Assembly: GCF_000969885.1 (NCBI RefSeq)
Contig: NZ_CP009501.1
Location: 1,426,001 to 1,490,000 of the forward strand
Direction of reading: 5' to 3'
Origin: Methanosarcina thermophila TM-1
GTDB lineage: Archaea > Halobacteriota > Methanosarcinia > Methanosarcinales > Methanosarcinaceae
Length of the DNA: 64,000 nt
Shown here: positions 38,810-47,529 of the stretch, piece by piece
How positions within the stretch are numbered: the stretch's first letter is position 1
Layout of the letters: the number at the start of each line of letters is the position of its first letter
The notes under the pieces: model-generated
Told to the model about the DNA's origin: nothing
What the model saw: the letters and a program-made list of their open reading frames with translations, nothing else
Databases searched by the model: none
Program-made: the position numbers and the translations under genes

Positions 38810-39781
38810 TTAAACTCCTTTGATATCTCTAATGATTGTGGACATTGAATGCAATAGTATACCAATCAGCGCCAAAAAGCTCCCTACAACAGTAAGGAGA
38901 ACCATAAGTATTGTAGGTCCGAAATAGAGGTTTCCTCCTGAGATAAAGACATGCAGAAAGTAAGCTCCTGTAGAGAGACCGGCTATTACAAGTAGCGTAC
39001 CAGGCACTGTGAAGCAGAAAAGGGGCTTCTCAAGCTCTATATCCCTTAAAATCTTTGAAAAAACCTCAAATCCGTGTTTAATCGGGCTTAAAGTCGAGCA
39101 CTCCACATCATAACGGGCACCAATTTCTACTTCTCTAGTTCTAAAACCTGCCTTTCCTGCATCTGCGAGCATTTCACTTTCTATTGCCATACCCTTGTCA
39201 GTGAAGCGAAAGGCATCTCTTGTAGAAGCTGCAAATGCATAGAAGCCGCTCTGAGAATCAGTAATTTTGAGACCTGAGTTCAGATTGGTAAATCTGTCCA
39301 GAATTTTTTGTCCAAAACGGCGGTAGACAGGAGTATTTCTACCCAGACCATTTAAATAACGGCTACCGCTGACAATATCAGCCTCACCTCGGATAATAGG
39401 ATCAACTAACTTCGGAATATCAGCAGGGTTATGCTGACCATCGGAGTCCATTGTCACAATTATATCAGCACCTAGATTAGCTGCTGCTGTAAAGCCGGTT
39501 TTTAAGGCTTCGCCTTTTCCGCGGTTAACTTCATGGACTATCACTTCAGCTCCGGCTTTTCTAGCTATTTCAGCTGTGCGGTCAGAACTGCCATCATCAA
39601 CAACGATGACATTATCTGCATACAATCTGGAAAGAAGGACTATGCTTCCAATGGATACTTCTTCATTGTAAGCAGGAAGAATCACAGTTAGATTTTGAGG
39701 AGCCTTAATAGCAGTGAATATTTGTTCTTTGTTTTTAATCATGCTTTGATTGCTATTATCCATACAAAGCTCACTGCTCAT
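38810..39781 (-). CDS. Dpm-like family 2 glycosyltransferase with two C-terminal helices
   Basis: Polyprenyl-phosphate glycosyltransferase and close paralogue of 14682-15653: both are exactly 323 residues with the chosen start. Motifs: VILPAYNEEVSIGSIVLLSR, VIVVDDGSSDRTAEIARKAG, MDSDGQHNPADIPKLV, then SQSGFYAFAAST and two helices at the C-terminus. A longer frame reaches 39892, but ATG 39781 has GAGGT at 7 nt spacing and aligns with the paralogue's start. Unlike the paralogue, its 3' part diverges (DVECSTLSPIKHG). It heads the second module. Confidence 0.92.
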   Translation of the reverse strand: MSSELCMDNSNQSMIKNKEQIFTAIKAPQNLTVILPAYNEEVSIGSIVLLSRLYADNVIVVDDGSSDRTAEIARKAGAEVIVHEVNRGKGEALKTGFTAAANLGADIIVTMDSDGQHNPADIPKLVDPIIRGEADIVSGSRYLNGLGRNTPVYRRFGQKILDRFTNLNSGLKITDSQSGFYAFAASTRDAFRFTDKGMAIESEMLADAGKAGFRTREVEIGARYDVECSTLSPIKHGFEVFSKILRDIELEKPLFCFTVPGTLLVIAGLSTGAYFLHVFISGGNLYFGPTILMVLLTVVGSFLALIGILLHSMSTIIRDIKGV

Positions 39782-40556
39782 TTTCAAGACCTCTTTTCTG
39801 AGACTTATTGTTGAGACGTTATTGTCAAGGTGTTTGGAAATTTTTATACAGAGATTGTCTTGGATATTACAATTTAATAACAAAGTGAACAAGTGTAATA
39901 ATCACCACAAACGCTACACTTGAATTTCATAAGCACTCCACTAAATTAGGGATCTTTCACACAAGCTATTGTTAAAAGTTCAAGCGTGTTTTTCTGTTGG
40001 AAATCTTAGATTTATCATATAATGTTAATCGATTCAAATAACATTATATTACAGAAGTTACATTAGAAGATTATATAAAGTTAATGGATATACTTTTCAA
40101 CAAAATAATTTATGAAAGATGATTGTGCTGATGATATCGATTTATAACTTCACACCTAACTCCACAATTAAACTGTTTTTTGGGAAAAAGTAGGCCGGAA
40201 AAGAAAATAGAATAATAAATGTCAAAAAGTCAGAGACAAATCCAAAAAAAACAGCATCATCGAAGCTAAAGTATTTGCACCCAGTATTACAGCATCATTA
40301 TTTGTTCTGCTCGTTTTTTCCCTTCAAGCATGAATCTTTTGCATTACATTTGTTTCTGTCTGTCACTTGCCGCACTTCCTTATAGAAAAAAATGGTTGGA
40401 AAACGGAAGGTAAAAGACAGCAGCAAATAGATAAAAAGAAAGGTTTTTCCATTAAAATAAACTCGAAAAAATTATGGATAACCCGGAAGAATGAAATAAA
40501 TAAGAGTATTTTAGACTCTGTACATATCCTCAATTTAATGTAGATTACTTCTGTCT
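39782..40556. other. Intergenic, nothing recognised
   Basis: About 775 bp between the Dpm-like gene and the NadE-like gene on the same strand, AT-rich. It contains the ACTTGCCGCACTTCCT segment near 40367 shared with the gap at 16301. The A-rich tail after it (TAGAAAAAAATGGTTGGAAA) also resembles that region. No gene, tRNA or clear terminator was found. Its length suggests that the ACP operon ends before it and the second glycan module has its own promoter. Confidence 0.4.
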
Positions 40557-41549
40557 TTACCTGCTAATATAGCAGATAGGCGGCGCGGCTCGTACATACT
40601 CCGTACTATCTCTAATCCTGTTGATATGTATCAGGACTTTTTCTATAGTTTCACTTGATAGTCCGGTATTTTTCTCAATCACCTCGGTCGGCAACTGGTG
40701 CTCCTGAGCGTACAGAAGCTGATCCAGAATCTCAAGAGGCATACGCCAGTAAAATTCTTCATCACTAGTAAAATGGCTCCAGGTATCAGCACTTGGAGGA
40801 CGTTTCATAATAGCTTCGTTGACATTAAGCAGTCTACCCAGGGCATAAACCTGGACCTTATAACAGTCAGCTAGAGGTTCAAAATCTGAGCCTCCATCCC
40901 CGTATTTCACAAACTGACCAAGAAACAGTTCTGTCTTATTCGTTGTCCCGCAAACCGCATAGTTCAACTTCTCAGCATACATATACTGAACAAGCATTCG
41001 AGATCTCTGTTTGACATTCTGAAGTCCTATTAATTCAAGATAATCATTCGCTTTCAGTCTGTACTTCCCAGCAGGTACCCCATCTTTAACAAGCTGGATA
41101 TAAGGAACATTTAAAAGTCCCTGGTTAAGAAAATCAGGAAGAACAAGCGACGTCTTATGGAGATCAGGGTCGTAATCAGGGCAGGTTCGCTTTATAATCT
41201 GTTCCTTTTTATCATAGATATTAAGCGACCTGAGGATAGGGGAGATGGACACTTCCTCGTATGGAACTCCAAGGCTCTCACAGATTTCAGCTCCAAGGGC
41301 TGCGCTGGAAGGAGAGGATTCGTCTTCAGGAAGGAGAAGACAGTACACGTTTTCCTTCCCAAGTGCATGGACACAGAGGGTTAATGCTACTGCAGAGTCT
41401 ATTCCTCCAGATACTCCTATGACCACCCCTCTTTTCTTAAAAACACTTACTTGCTCTTTAATAAATTTCTTGAGATTTAAAGATAAATTTTCAATATCTC
41501 GATTAAGTTCTTCCAGAATATGGACATTTTTACCTTCTGCTGCTTCCAT
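40557..41549 (-). CDS. NadE-like (NAD synthetase family) ATP-pyrophosphatase
   Basis: A 330-residue member of the NAD+ synthetase family, without a glutaminase domain. The PP-loop SGGIDS is at residues 47-52, GTTNKTELFLGQFVKYGDGG at 201-220, DFEPLADCYKVQVYALGRLL at 222-241 and RPPSADTW at 250-257. NAD synthetases amidate deamido-NAD+ with ammonia. This copy is longer than typical archaeal NadE (about 250-270), with an insertion around residues 110-170, and is the last gene of an ACP/ligase/amidotransferase set. It may therefore amidate a different acid. GAGGG at 11-12 nt upstream supports ATG 41549. Housekeeping NadE cannot be excluded. Confidence 0.72.
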   Translation of the reverse strand: MEAAEGKNVHILEELNRDIENLSLNLKKFIKEQVSVFKKRGVVIGVSGGIDSAVALTLCVHALGKENVYCLLLPEDESSPSSAALGAEICESLGVPYEEVSISPILRSLNIYDKKEQIIKRTCPDYDPDLHKTSLVLPDFLNQGLLNVPYIQLVKDGVPAGKYRLKANDYLELIGLQNVKQRSRMLVQYMYAEKLNYAVCGTTNKTELFLGQFVKYGDGGSDFEPLADCYKVQVYALGRLLNVNEAIMKRPPSADTWSHFTSDEEFYWRMPLEILDQLLYAQEHQLPTEVIEKNTGLSSETIEKVLIHINRIRDSTEYVRAAPPICYISR

Positions 41550-41569
41550 AGCTTAACCCTCGGAATGAA

Positions 41570-41623
41570 TACCATTTATGTTGAATCTTAGTTATGTACC
41601 ACTTATGTTGAATCTTAGTTAAA
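41570..41623. repeat. 27-bp tandem duplication between genes
   Basis: Two adjacent copies: 41570-41596 and 41597-41623, starting TACCATTTATG and TACCACTTATG and continuing TTGAATCTTAGTTA. They differ at only a few positions. They fill the short space between the amidotransferase stop and the NadE-like gene, separating the two genes by about 80 bp. Confidence 0.75.
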
Positions 41624-41627
41624 AGTC

Positions 41628-42644
41628 TCAAAATCGATTTAAATCGAAATTAAGCTTCTTTGCAGCCTCCATTATCAGGGGTTGAGAGAGTTCCTGAGTA
41701 ATTTTCTCAAACCCTTCTTCCCTCGACATATCCCCGCTTCGAACAAGCCCTGCAATATCAAAGGTGTATGAGTGGAATCCATATTTCTTCAGGTGGTTGT
41801 AACAGGCAAAGGAATTCAAGATACAGTTAGTTGAGTTGCTGTCGTTGATTCCTGGGGATTCCCAGCCGATTTCAAGCAGGGTCTCAAGTATTACATCTTC
41901 ATTATAATCCCATAGGCAGAGAGGATGAAGGATACTCGGAACATTCTCACCCAGATTTGCAAGAACCGATTTTTTCAGGAGGAAAACTTCATCCTTATCA
42001 TCAACCCCTATTTTTTGGAGCTGGGTTTCAAACAGGTTTCTTGACCACTTGAGAAAATTTGCCGAGAGAGGGATTATAGGATTAGGAGACTGACCAGCTG
42101 TAAAAGCAAATACAATAAAAGGAGCCTTCTCAGTGATGGCTTTTTCGATCAGTTTTTGCTTAATGATACTGATGCAAACATTACAGATATCACTGGCTCG
42201 ATATTTGGCAAATCTAGGAAAGGCGTCATAAGATTCAGCAGCTTTTCGGAATGTATCAAGCAGAATTTCCTCTTTCATTGTCAACTGGAAATAATCACAG
42301 CCTGTAATCTCACAAATCTTTTTTGCGTTTTTAATTGCACCCTCGGAAGTAAAACCATTATTGAACTGAACAGCAAGAACTTTCAAAAAGGGATAATCTT
42401 TTTTAAGTTTATAAAGGGTGTATGAAGAGTCTTTGCCCCCTGAAAGTGCATAAATTACATCGTAGTTTCCCGTCCCTGCGTATTGTTCAAAAAGTTTTTC
42501 TATTCTTGTCAGATAATCAGTCTTTTCCTGAAGAGTAAGAGGAGTATATGTCTCACAGAAATGGCAGAGACCACTTTCCTCGTTAATCTGGATACCGGGA
42601 ATATCGGAATCAAGAACACACTTTTTGCATATTAGCTTTGACAT
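41628..42644 (-). CDS. N-acetyl sugar amidotransferase-like PP-loop protein
   Basis: A 338-residue adenine-nucleotide alpha-hydrolase of the WbpG/PseA/LegG-like family. Two CxxC pairs at the N-terminus (Cys6/Cys9 and Cys27/Cys30) form a probable zinc ribbon. The PP-loop SGGKDS is at residues 68-73. Relatives in bacterial O-antigen and flagellin-glycan loci convert a sugar N-acetyl group to an acetamidino group using ammonia from HisH/HisF-like partners; no such partners are here. ATG 42644 has GGAG at about 7 nt and overlaps the ligase stop by 35 nt, so translation is coupled. It is expected to act on an activated uronic or nonulosonic sugar in the cytoplasm. Confidence 0.82.
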   Translation of the reverse strand: MSKLICKKCVLDSDIPGIQINEESGLCHFCETYTPLTLQEKTDYLTRIEKLFEQYAGTGNYDVIYALSGGKDSSYTLYKLKKDYPFLKVLAVQFNNGFTSEGAIKNAKKICEITGCDYFQLTMKEEILLDTFRKAAESYDAFPRFAKYRASDICNVCISIIKQKLIEKAITEKAPFIVFAFTAGQSPNPIIPLSANFLKWSRNLFETQLQKIGVDDKDEVFLLKKSVLANLGENVPSILHPLCLWDYNEDVILETLLEIGWESPGINDSNSTNCILNSFACYNHLKKYGFHSYTFDIAGLVRSGDMSREEGFEKITQELSQPLIMEAAKKLNFDLNRF

Positions 42645-44103
42645 GTTTGTACTCCTCTATTATGGATCGATTGGATATTTTCCCGTTTTCGCTCAAGGGT
42701 AGATGATCAATGAACAGGATTTCTCTTGGGCACAGGTAGCCTGGAAGGTTTTTACGGCAGAACGAAAACAGATTTTCGATTTCTGTTCCTTCTGAAGGTA
42801 TGACAAGGAGACTGATTGCAGTTCCCATAAGCTCATGAGGCACAGGTACGACAAAAACCTTGGAGACCTCGGTATTCTCTTCTATATTTCTTTCAATCTC
42901 TCGCGGATTAACACGATGGTCACCTATTTTTATAAGGTCATCTTTGCGCCCGAGAAGTCGGATATATCCATTGGGAAGTTTCTGTGCAAGATCGCCGGTA
43001 TGAAGCCAACCATTGATAATTTTCTTTTCAGTTGCAATCTCGTCGTCCAGATAACCCAGCATAATATTATCTCCAGCAGCAACCAGTTCGCCTGTTGTGT
43101 TAATCTCTGCGGGATTGCAATCGGAGTCAAAAACATCAAGTGTAACACCAGGAATTGCTTTTCCTATAGTGTCAACAAACTCATCCACATCTTCTGCGGG
43201 CAGGTAGGCAAGTCTAGCAGTCGCTTCAGTCTGGCCGTACATAGGAAGGATTTCAAGACCAGGAACTAACTCCTTCATTTCTTTCACAATAGCTTTATCC
43301 ATTCCTCCACCTGCCGATGCAGCAGTTCTGACCTTTGCAAAGGATCGTTTGAATCTATCAGGATATTTGAGAAGTATACGGTAAGTGCTGGGTACTCCAT
43401 AAAATATTGAGACATCTGATTCTATAAGGTTGAAAACTGAAGCAATGAAATTCATATTCCCAACACAGACCGAACCCCCAGACGCCAGGTGGGAGTTAAT
43501 TATGGAATTCCCAAAAGCATGATGAGGGGATATTACAAGCGCTCCTTTATCACTGGAGGTTAGCCGAAGTACCTTGATTATGGATTCTGCATTTGATACA
43601 AGATTTCTGTCACTTAACATGACTCCTTTTGGAGTACCTGTTGTGCCTGAGGTATAAAGAACAAGCCGAAGTTCAGGATTATTCCGTTCAGTCTCGATAT
43701 TTTTGCGGAGAATGTTTACGGAAGTATCCCTGGAAAGAACTATTACAGTTCCAAAACGCTCAAAAAATCCCTCTCCAAATCTTGAGTACTGGGTATCGGT
43801 TGTGAGGATATTGTTGATATGGGCTGTGTCAAGAAGCTTCTCAAGACTGAACCTGGGAAATTCTATTGGCAGAGGAATGGCAATGTTAGCTGATCGGTAT
43901 ACTGCCATAAGCATCTTTATATACCGCATGCTTGACTCTGCCAGGATTGCAAACCGACAGTGATTAAAATCTGTCAAATGTGAAGCAATAGCATTTATAT
44001 CAGTGTCAAGGCAGCTATAGGAAATGGAATTTGTGCCCTCTTCAAGAGCAATATTTTGAGGGGTTTTTCTGGCGTACTCGCTGATATACGCATCAATCCG
44101 CAT
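42610..44103 (-). CDS. AMP-forming acyl/amino-acid ligase
   Basis: A 497-residue ANL-superfamily adenylate-forming enzyme. P-loop-like motif LYTSGTTGTPKGVML is at residues 149-163, MYGQTEATARLA near 288, GWLHTGDL near 365, GRKDDLIKIGDHRVNP at 385-400, and the catalytic Lys of the C-terminal domain at 475 (LSENGKISNR). It should adenylate a carboxylic acid and load it onto the carrier protein encoded 6 bp upstream. It is similar in architecture to D-alanine-carrier-protein ligases and short-chain acyl-CoA synthetases; the substrate cannot be assigned. Immediately followed by, and overlapping, the amidotransferase gene. Confidence 0.88.
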   Translation of the reverse strand: MRIDAYISEYARKTPQNIALEEGTNSISYSCLDTDINAIASHLTDFNHCRFAILAESSMRYIKMLMAVYRSANIAIPLPIEFPRFSLEKLLDTAHINNILTTDTQYSRFGEGFFERFGTVIVLSRDTSVNILRKNIETERNNPELRLVLYTSGTTGTPKGVMLSDRNLVSNAESIIKVLRLTSSDKGALVISPHHAFGNSIINSHLASGGSVCVGNMNFIASVFNLIESDVSIFYGVPSTYRILLKYPDRFKRSFAKVRTAASAGGGMDKAIVKEMKELVPGLEILPMYGQTEATARLAYLPAEDVDEFVDTIGKAIPGVTLDVFDSDCNPAEINTTGELVAAGDNIMLGYLDDEIATEKKIINGWLHTGDLAQKLPNGYIRLLGRKDDLIKIGDHRVNPREIERNIEENTEVSKVFVVPVPHELMGTAISLLVIPSEGTEIENLFSFCRKNLPGYLCPREILFIDHLPLSENGKISNRSIIEEYKHVKANMQKVCS

Positions 44104-44109
44104 ACTGTG

Positions 44110-44355
44110 TCACTTCGACAGCTTAATTATCATATTCGCAATTCCTTCCAGAGTATCAAAATTTTCCGGGGTGAGCATGTCCTCAGGAATATCAATAGAA
44201 TATTTCTCACAGATATAATCCATAAGTTCAAGCAAACCAATTGAATCTATTATGCCATTTTGAGTGAGAGAATCAGTATCATTCAGGACGGTGTTATTGT
44301 CCATAAAAGAATTAGCCTTCAGATAATCGACAATATCATTCTTAATTTGTTCCAT
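44110..44355 (-). CDS. Acyl carrier protein
   Basis: An 81-residue phosphopantetheine carrier protein. The attachment motif is GIIDSIGLLELM with Ser38, and the acidic four-helix pattern (YLKANSFMDN, YICEKYSIDIPEDM, LEGIANMIIKL) is that of DltC/ACP-type carriers. AAGGGGAT lies upstream of the ATG. It is the first gene of the set, 6 bp from the ligase, so the pair is certainly cotranscribed. Archaea do not make fatty acids with ACP, so a carrier protein here implies a dedicated thioester pathway. A phosphopantetheinyl transferase must come from elsewhere in the genome; none is in this window. Confidence 0.9.
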   Translation of the reverse strand: MEQIKNDIVDYLKANSFMDNNTVLNDTDSLTQNGIIDSIGLLELMDYICEKYSIDIPEDMLTPENFDTLEGIANMIIKLSK

Positions 44356-44623
44356 GCTTTATTATCCCCTTCACTATCATGTAGTGGGTCATAGGTACAG
44401 AATCTGTTTTCAATGAAAGTTAACTCTATACCAGTTGATGTATTTATACTGACTGATGTATTTTTACTATTTAATTAAAGTCTTACTTCTTGAATGTTAT
44501 ATATTTATATAGGTGTATTAAATGAGTGTATTTAAACTAGCCCGTTAAAAAGCCTGTGTATATGGGCATAGGCAATGAAAAAAAGGAAAGTTCTAAAAAG
44601 GAAAGTTCTAGATTTCCTCAGTT

Positions 44624-45223
44624 TCAGCTTTCCTCTACTTTTTGCCTTCCCGCCTCAAAAGCCCTGAGATTCACCTCAATCGTTTTCTGAGGCACAAGGG
44701 CTTTTACGCTCTCAATCAGGGTTTCTTTCGGAATGGGCAGATAGCCTGAGACTGCCCCTACCATTACGACATTCATTGCAAGCCTGCTCCCGGCTTCAAA
44801 CGCAAGTTCATCGGCATTGAAGGCTTTTACTATGTATTTTTCAGACAGGGCATCAAGGATATCCGAAACCTCAGGGTATTTTGCCTGCCCAGAGGTAACG
44901 GTCACAGGAACTACAGGCTGGGTATTTACAATAATAATTCCACCGTCTTTCAGGAAATCCAGGTACCTTACGGCTTCCATTGGCTCAAGGGCAAGCATGA
45001 GGTCTGCACCTTTTTTCGGGATCATGGAGCCATAAGTTTGCCCGATCCGGATATGGTTCACAACAGAGCCTCCGCGCTGGGCCATACCGTGTGTTTCCGC
45101 AGCCCGGATGGGCAGCCCTGCAGTAACGGCAGCTTTTCCGATAATGTCTGAGGCAAGGATTGCGCCCTGCCCTCCTACTCCCGTAATAAGAAGGTCAAAC
45201 TTTTTTTGCTCAGCCTGGCTCAT
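44624..45223 (-). CDS. iorB: Indolepyruvate ferredoxin oxidoreductase, beta subunit
   Basis: A 199-residue gamma-type domain of 2-oxoacid:ferredoxin oxidoreductases: LLITGVGGQGAILASDIIGK, then THGMAQRGGSVVNHIRIG. Together with IorA it converts aryl pyruvates (from aromatic amino acid transamination) to aryl-acetyl-CoA with ferredoxin reduction, or runs in reverse for aromatic amino acid synthesis. The start codon overlaps the iorA stop by 4 nt (ATGA). The length is normal. It is the second gene of a two-gene operon. The 268-bp space after it towards the ACP gene contains no gene. Confidence 0.95.
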   Translation of the reverse strand: MSQAEQKKFDLLITGVGGQGAILASDIIGKAAVTAGLPIRAAETHGMAQRGGSVVNHIRIGQTYGSMIPKKGADLMLALEPMEAVRYLDFLKDGGIIIVNTQPVVPVTVTSGQAKYPEVSDILDALSEKYIVKAFNADELAFEAGSRLAMNVVMVGAVSGYLPIPKETLIESVKALVPQKTIEVNLRAFEAGRQKVEES

Positions 45224-47022
45224 TTCTTCATCTCCTGAATAGCTTCAAACTTGCAGATCTGGGCACAGACCCCGCACCCGCTGCAGAGTGCCGTAATCAC
45301 AGCACATTTGTTTTCCTCATCAAACTCAATTGCAGGACAGCCGAACTTTACACACTGCTTACAGCCTTCGCATTTTTCAGGTTCAACAATATACGGGACC
45401 CTCCGTATGCCTGCCCTTTTCCCTGAAATCACACAGGGCTGCCTGGCAATAACCACAGCTGTACCTTCAAACTCCTTTGCGGCTTTAAGTGCTTCCTGAG
45501 TTTCCTCAAGCTTGTAAGGATTGACAACCGACACGAATTCGGCACCCATTGCTTTACAGAGCTCGGCAAGCGATACTTGAACGGCTGGCTCCCCTGTTAC
45601 CGTAAACCCGACACCAGGATTTGGCTGATGCCCGGTCATGGCTGTAATGCGGTTGTCAAGGATTGTAACTGTAATATTCGCTTTATTGACAATTGCATTA
45701 AGGAGCGAGTTCATACCTGTGTGGAAAAAGGTTGAGTCCCCTATGGAACAGCAAATCGGGCGCTTTTCCCCTGCGTGGTAAAGCCCTGAGGCAATGCTGA
45801 TGCTCGAGCCCATGCAAAGTGTAGTATCAACAGTACCGCTCTGGATTCCGAGGGTATAACAGCCGATGTCGCTGGGATAAATCGCATCTTTTCCAAAGAC
45901 CTTTCTCATGGAGTAAAAAGTCGCCCTGTGAGAGCAACCTGCACAGAGGGCAGGTGGGCGGGGTGCAAGCTCAATCGCCGTGCCAGACGGTTCGAGTTCT
46001 ATCTCAAGGTCAAAAGTTTTCTTAAGAGCCTCAAGGAATGCACCTACATCCAGTTCCCCTTCCCTGGACACAAAACCATTAGCTTTCCCGAGCACTGAGA
46101 CCTCAATCCCAGCTTCCTGTGCGATCAGCTTTACCTGTTCTTCCACAACCGGCTCAAGCTCCTCGAATACAAGCACTGCATCTACGGTTTTAAGCAGCTC
46201 AAGAATCAGCCGTCTTGGAACTGGATAAGTTCCAATTTTAAGGAAGGAAGCCTCAATTCCAAGCTCTACAAGCGCCTCTTTTGCATACATTGCCGCAATG
46301 CCTGCACCTATTACCCCTAATTTTGCTTCAGGTTTGAGCTCAAGGGAATTCCAGGGAGATTCGGCAAGGGTGTCCTCAATAGGCTGCTGGATCGAGAGGA
46401 GATGTGTATGGCGGTGGCGGGCATTCTTGGGAAGCATTACCCAGCGGTCAAGCAATTTTTCAAAGTGTGGAACCGCCTTTTTTGCAGGGATCTCTCCCAA
46501 CTCGATATCAGATTTCCCATGTGAGATCCGGGTAGTGGGCCGGAAGATTACAGGGACTTCAAATTTTTCAGAGAATTCGAAAGCATAGGGAAGCATATCT
46601 TTGGCTTCCTGGGGGGTTGAAGGGTCAAAACAGGGCAAAAGGGCAAACTGGGCATAGCGCCTGGTATCCTGCTCGTTCTGGGAGGAGTGGCAGGAAGGAT
46701 CATCGGCAACAATTGCGATCAGCCCGCCTTTCGTGCCTGCATAAGCAAGGGTCATAAGAGGGTCGGCTGCAACATTTAAACCTACATGTTTCATTGTCAC
46801 TGCAGAACGGACGCCTGCCCAGGCAGCTCCGACTGCGACTTCCATTGCAACCTTTTCATTAACCGACCATTCTATATGATAATCCCGATCTTCCCGGCAT
46901 GCAAGCGTATCAATAATCTCTGAAGAGGGGGTTCCGGGATAGCCTGCAATAACCTGCACGCCACCTTCAAGGAGCCCGCGGGCGATTGCCACATTTCCAA
47001 GCATGTACTCACGCATAGTCAT
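45220..47022 (-). CDS. iorA: Indolepyruvate ferredoxin oxidoreductase, alpha subunit
   Basis: A 600-residue subunit containing the pyrimidine-binding N-terminal domain (VQVIAGYPGTPSSEIIDTLA) and a TPP-binding domain (CAGCSHRATFYSMRK, GDSTFFHTGMNSLLNAIVNK). A C-terminal two-cluster 4Fe-4S ferredoxin domain follows (CEGCKQCVKFGCP and CSGCGVCAQICKFEAIQ). GGAGAT precedes the ATG. TPP-dependent oxidative decarboxylation occurs in this subunit and electrons leave to ferredoxin. Arrangement and length match IorA of other methanogens. Confidence 0.96.
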   Translation of the reverse strand: MTMREYMLGNVAIARGLLEGGVQVIAGYPGTPSSEIIDTLACREDRDYHIEWSVNEKVAMEVAVGAAWAGVRSAVTMKHVGLNVAADPLMTLAYAGTKGGLIAIVADDPSCHSSQNEQDTRRYAQFALLPCFDPSTPQEAKDMLPYAFEFSEKFEVPVIFRPTTRISHGKSDIELGEIPAKKAVPHFEKLLDRWVMLPKNARHRHTHLLSIQQPIEDTLAESPWNSLELKPEAKLGVIGAGIAAMYAKEALVELGIEASFLKIGTYPVPRRLILELLKTVDAVLVFEELEPVVEEQVKLIAQEAGIEVSVLGKANGFVSREGELDVGAFLEALKKTFDLEIELEPSGTAIELAPRPPALCAGCSHRATFYSMRKVFGKDAIYPSDIGCYTLGIQSGTVDTTLCMGSSISIASGLYHAGEKRPICCSIGDSTFFHTGMNSLLNAIVNKANITVTILDNRITAMTGHQPNPGVGFTVTGEPAVQVSLAELCKAMGAEFVSVVNPYKLEETQEALKAAKEFEGTAVVIARQPCVISGKRAGIRRVPYIVEPEKCEGCKQCVKFGCPAIEFDEENKCAVITALCSGCGVCAQICKFEAIQEMKK

Positions 47023-47529
47023 AATTCATATCTCCAGCATCTAAACAGGGAAAATCCTGCTTAATAAAAAATTAAATATATTTTTGTTATTTGCATCAAC
47101 AAATTCAATTATTTTCTCAATTGATACTTAGCGCAATTTCAATAAGATTTAAGATTTAATAAGTTTGAAGTTCAATAAGGACAGCCCGGTAAATAGACGT
47201 GCTGCCCGAGACCAGGTAAACTTTTGCATTATTGAAATAGCACGATCAATAATATACTTTCGGATAAGTGCTCTGAAGTATTCCTCTTTTGCGGTAGGGT
47301 AACAGGCAGGAAAAAAATGAGAAATATTCGAAGTTTATAGTTTTGGCAAAAAACTGAAAATAGAGTTAAAAGCTGGTTTTGAATGGCATGTCATTTAGAA
47401 TGAAAGCTTCTCAAATGAAATAAGCATGAAATTATTTAGTGATCCATATTTGAGACAAAACTTTTTCCATGTATATTAGCCACCCAGACACGTTTTTGGC
47501 TATTACTGCCCGGCTGATGGATAAATGTC
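47023..47529. other. Intergenic, no gene seen
   Basis: 507 bp between iorA and the cooC-like gene. An AT-rich TTAAATATATTT-type element near 47082 is a candidate TATA box for iorAB on the minus strand. No ORF, RNA gene or repeat with support was found. Confidence 0.35.

Noticed and set aside
45980..46588. Plus-strand serine-rich frames
   Set aside because: Antisense of iorA, a well-supported gene.
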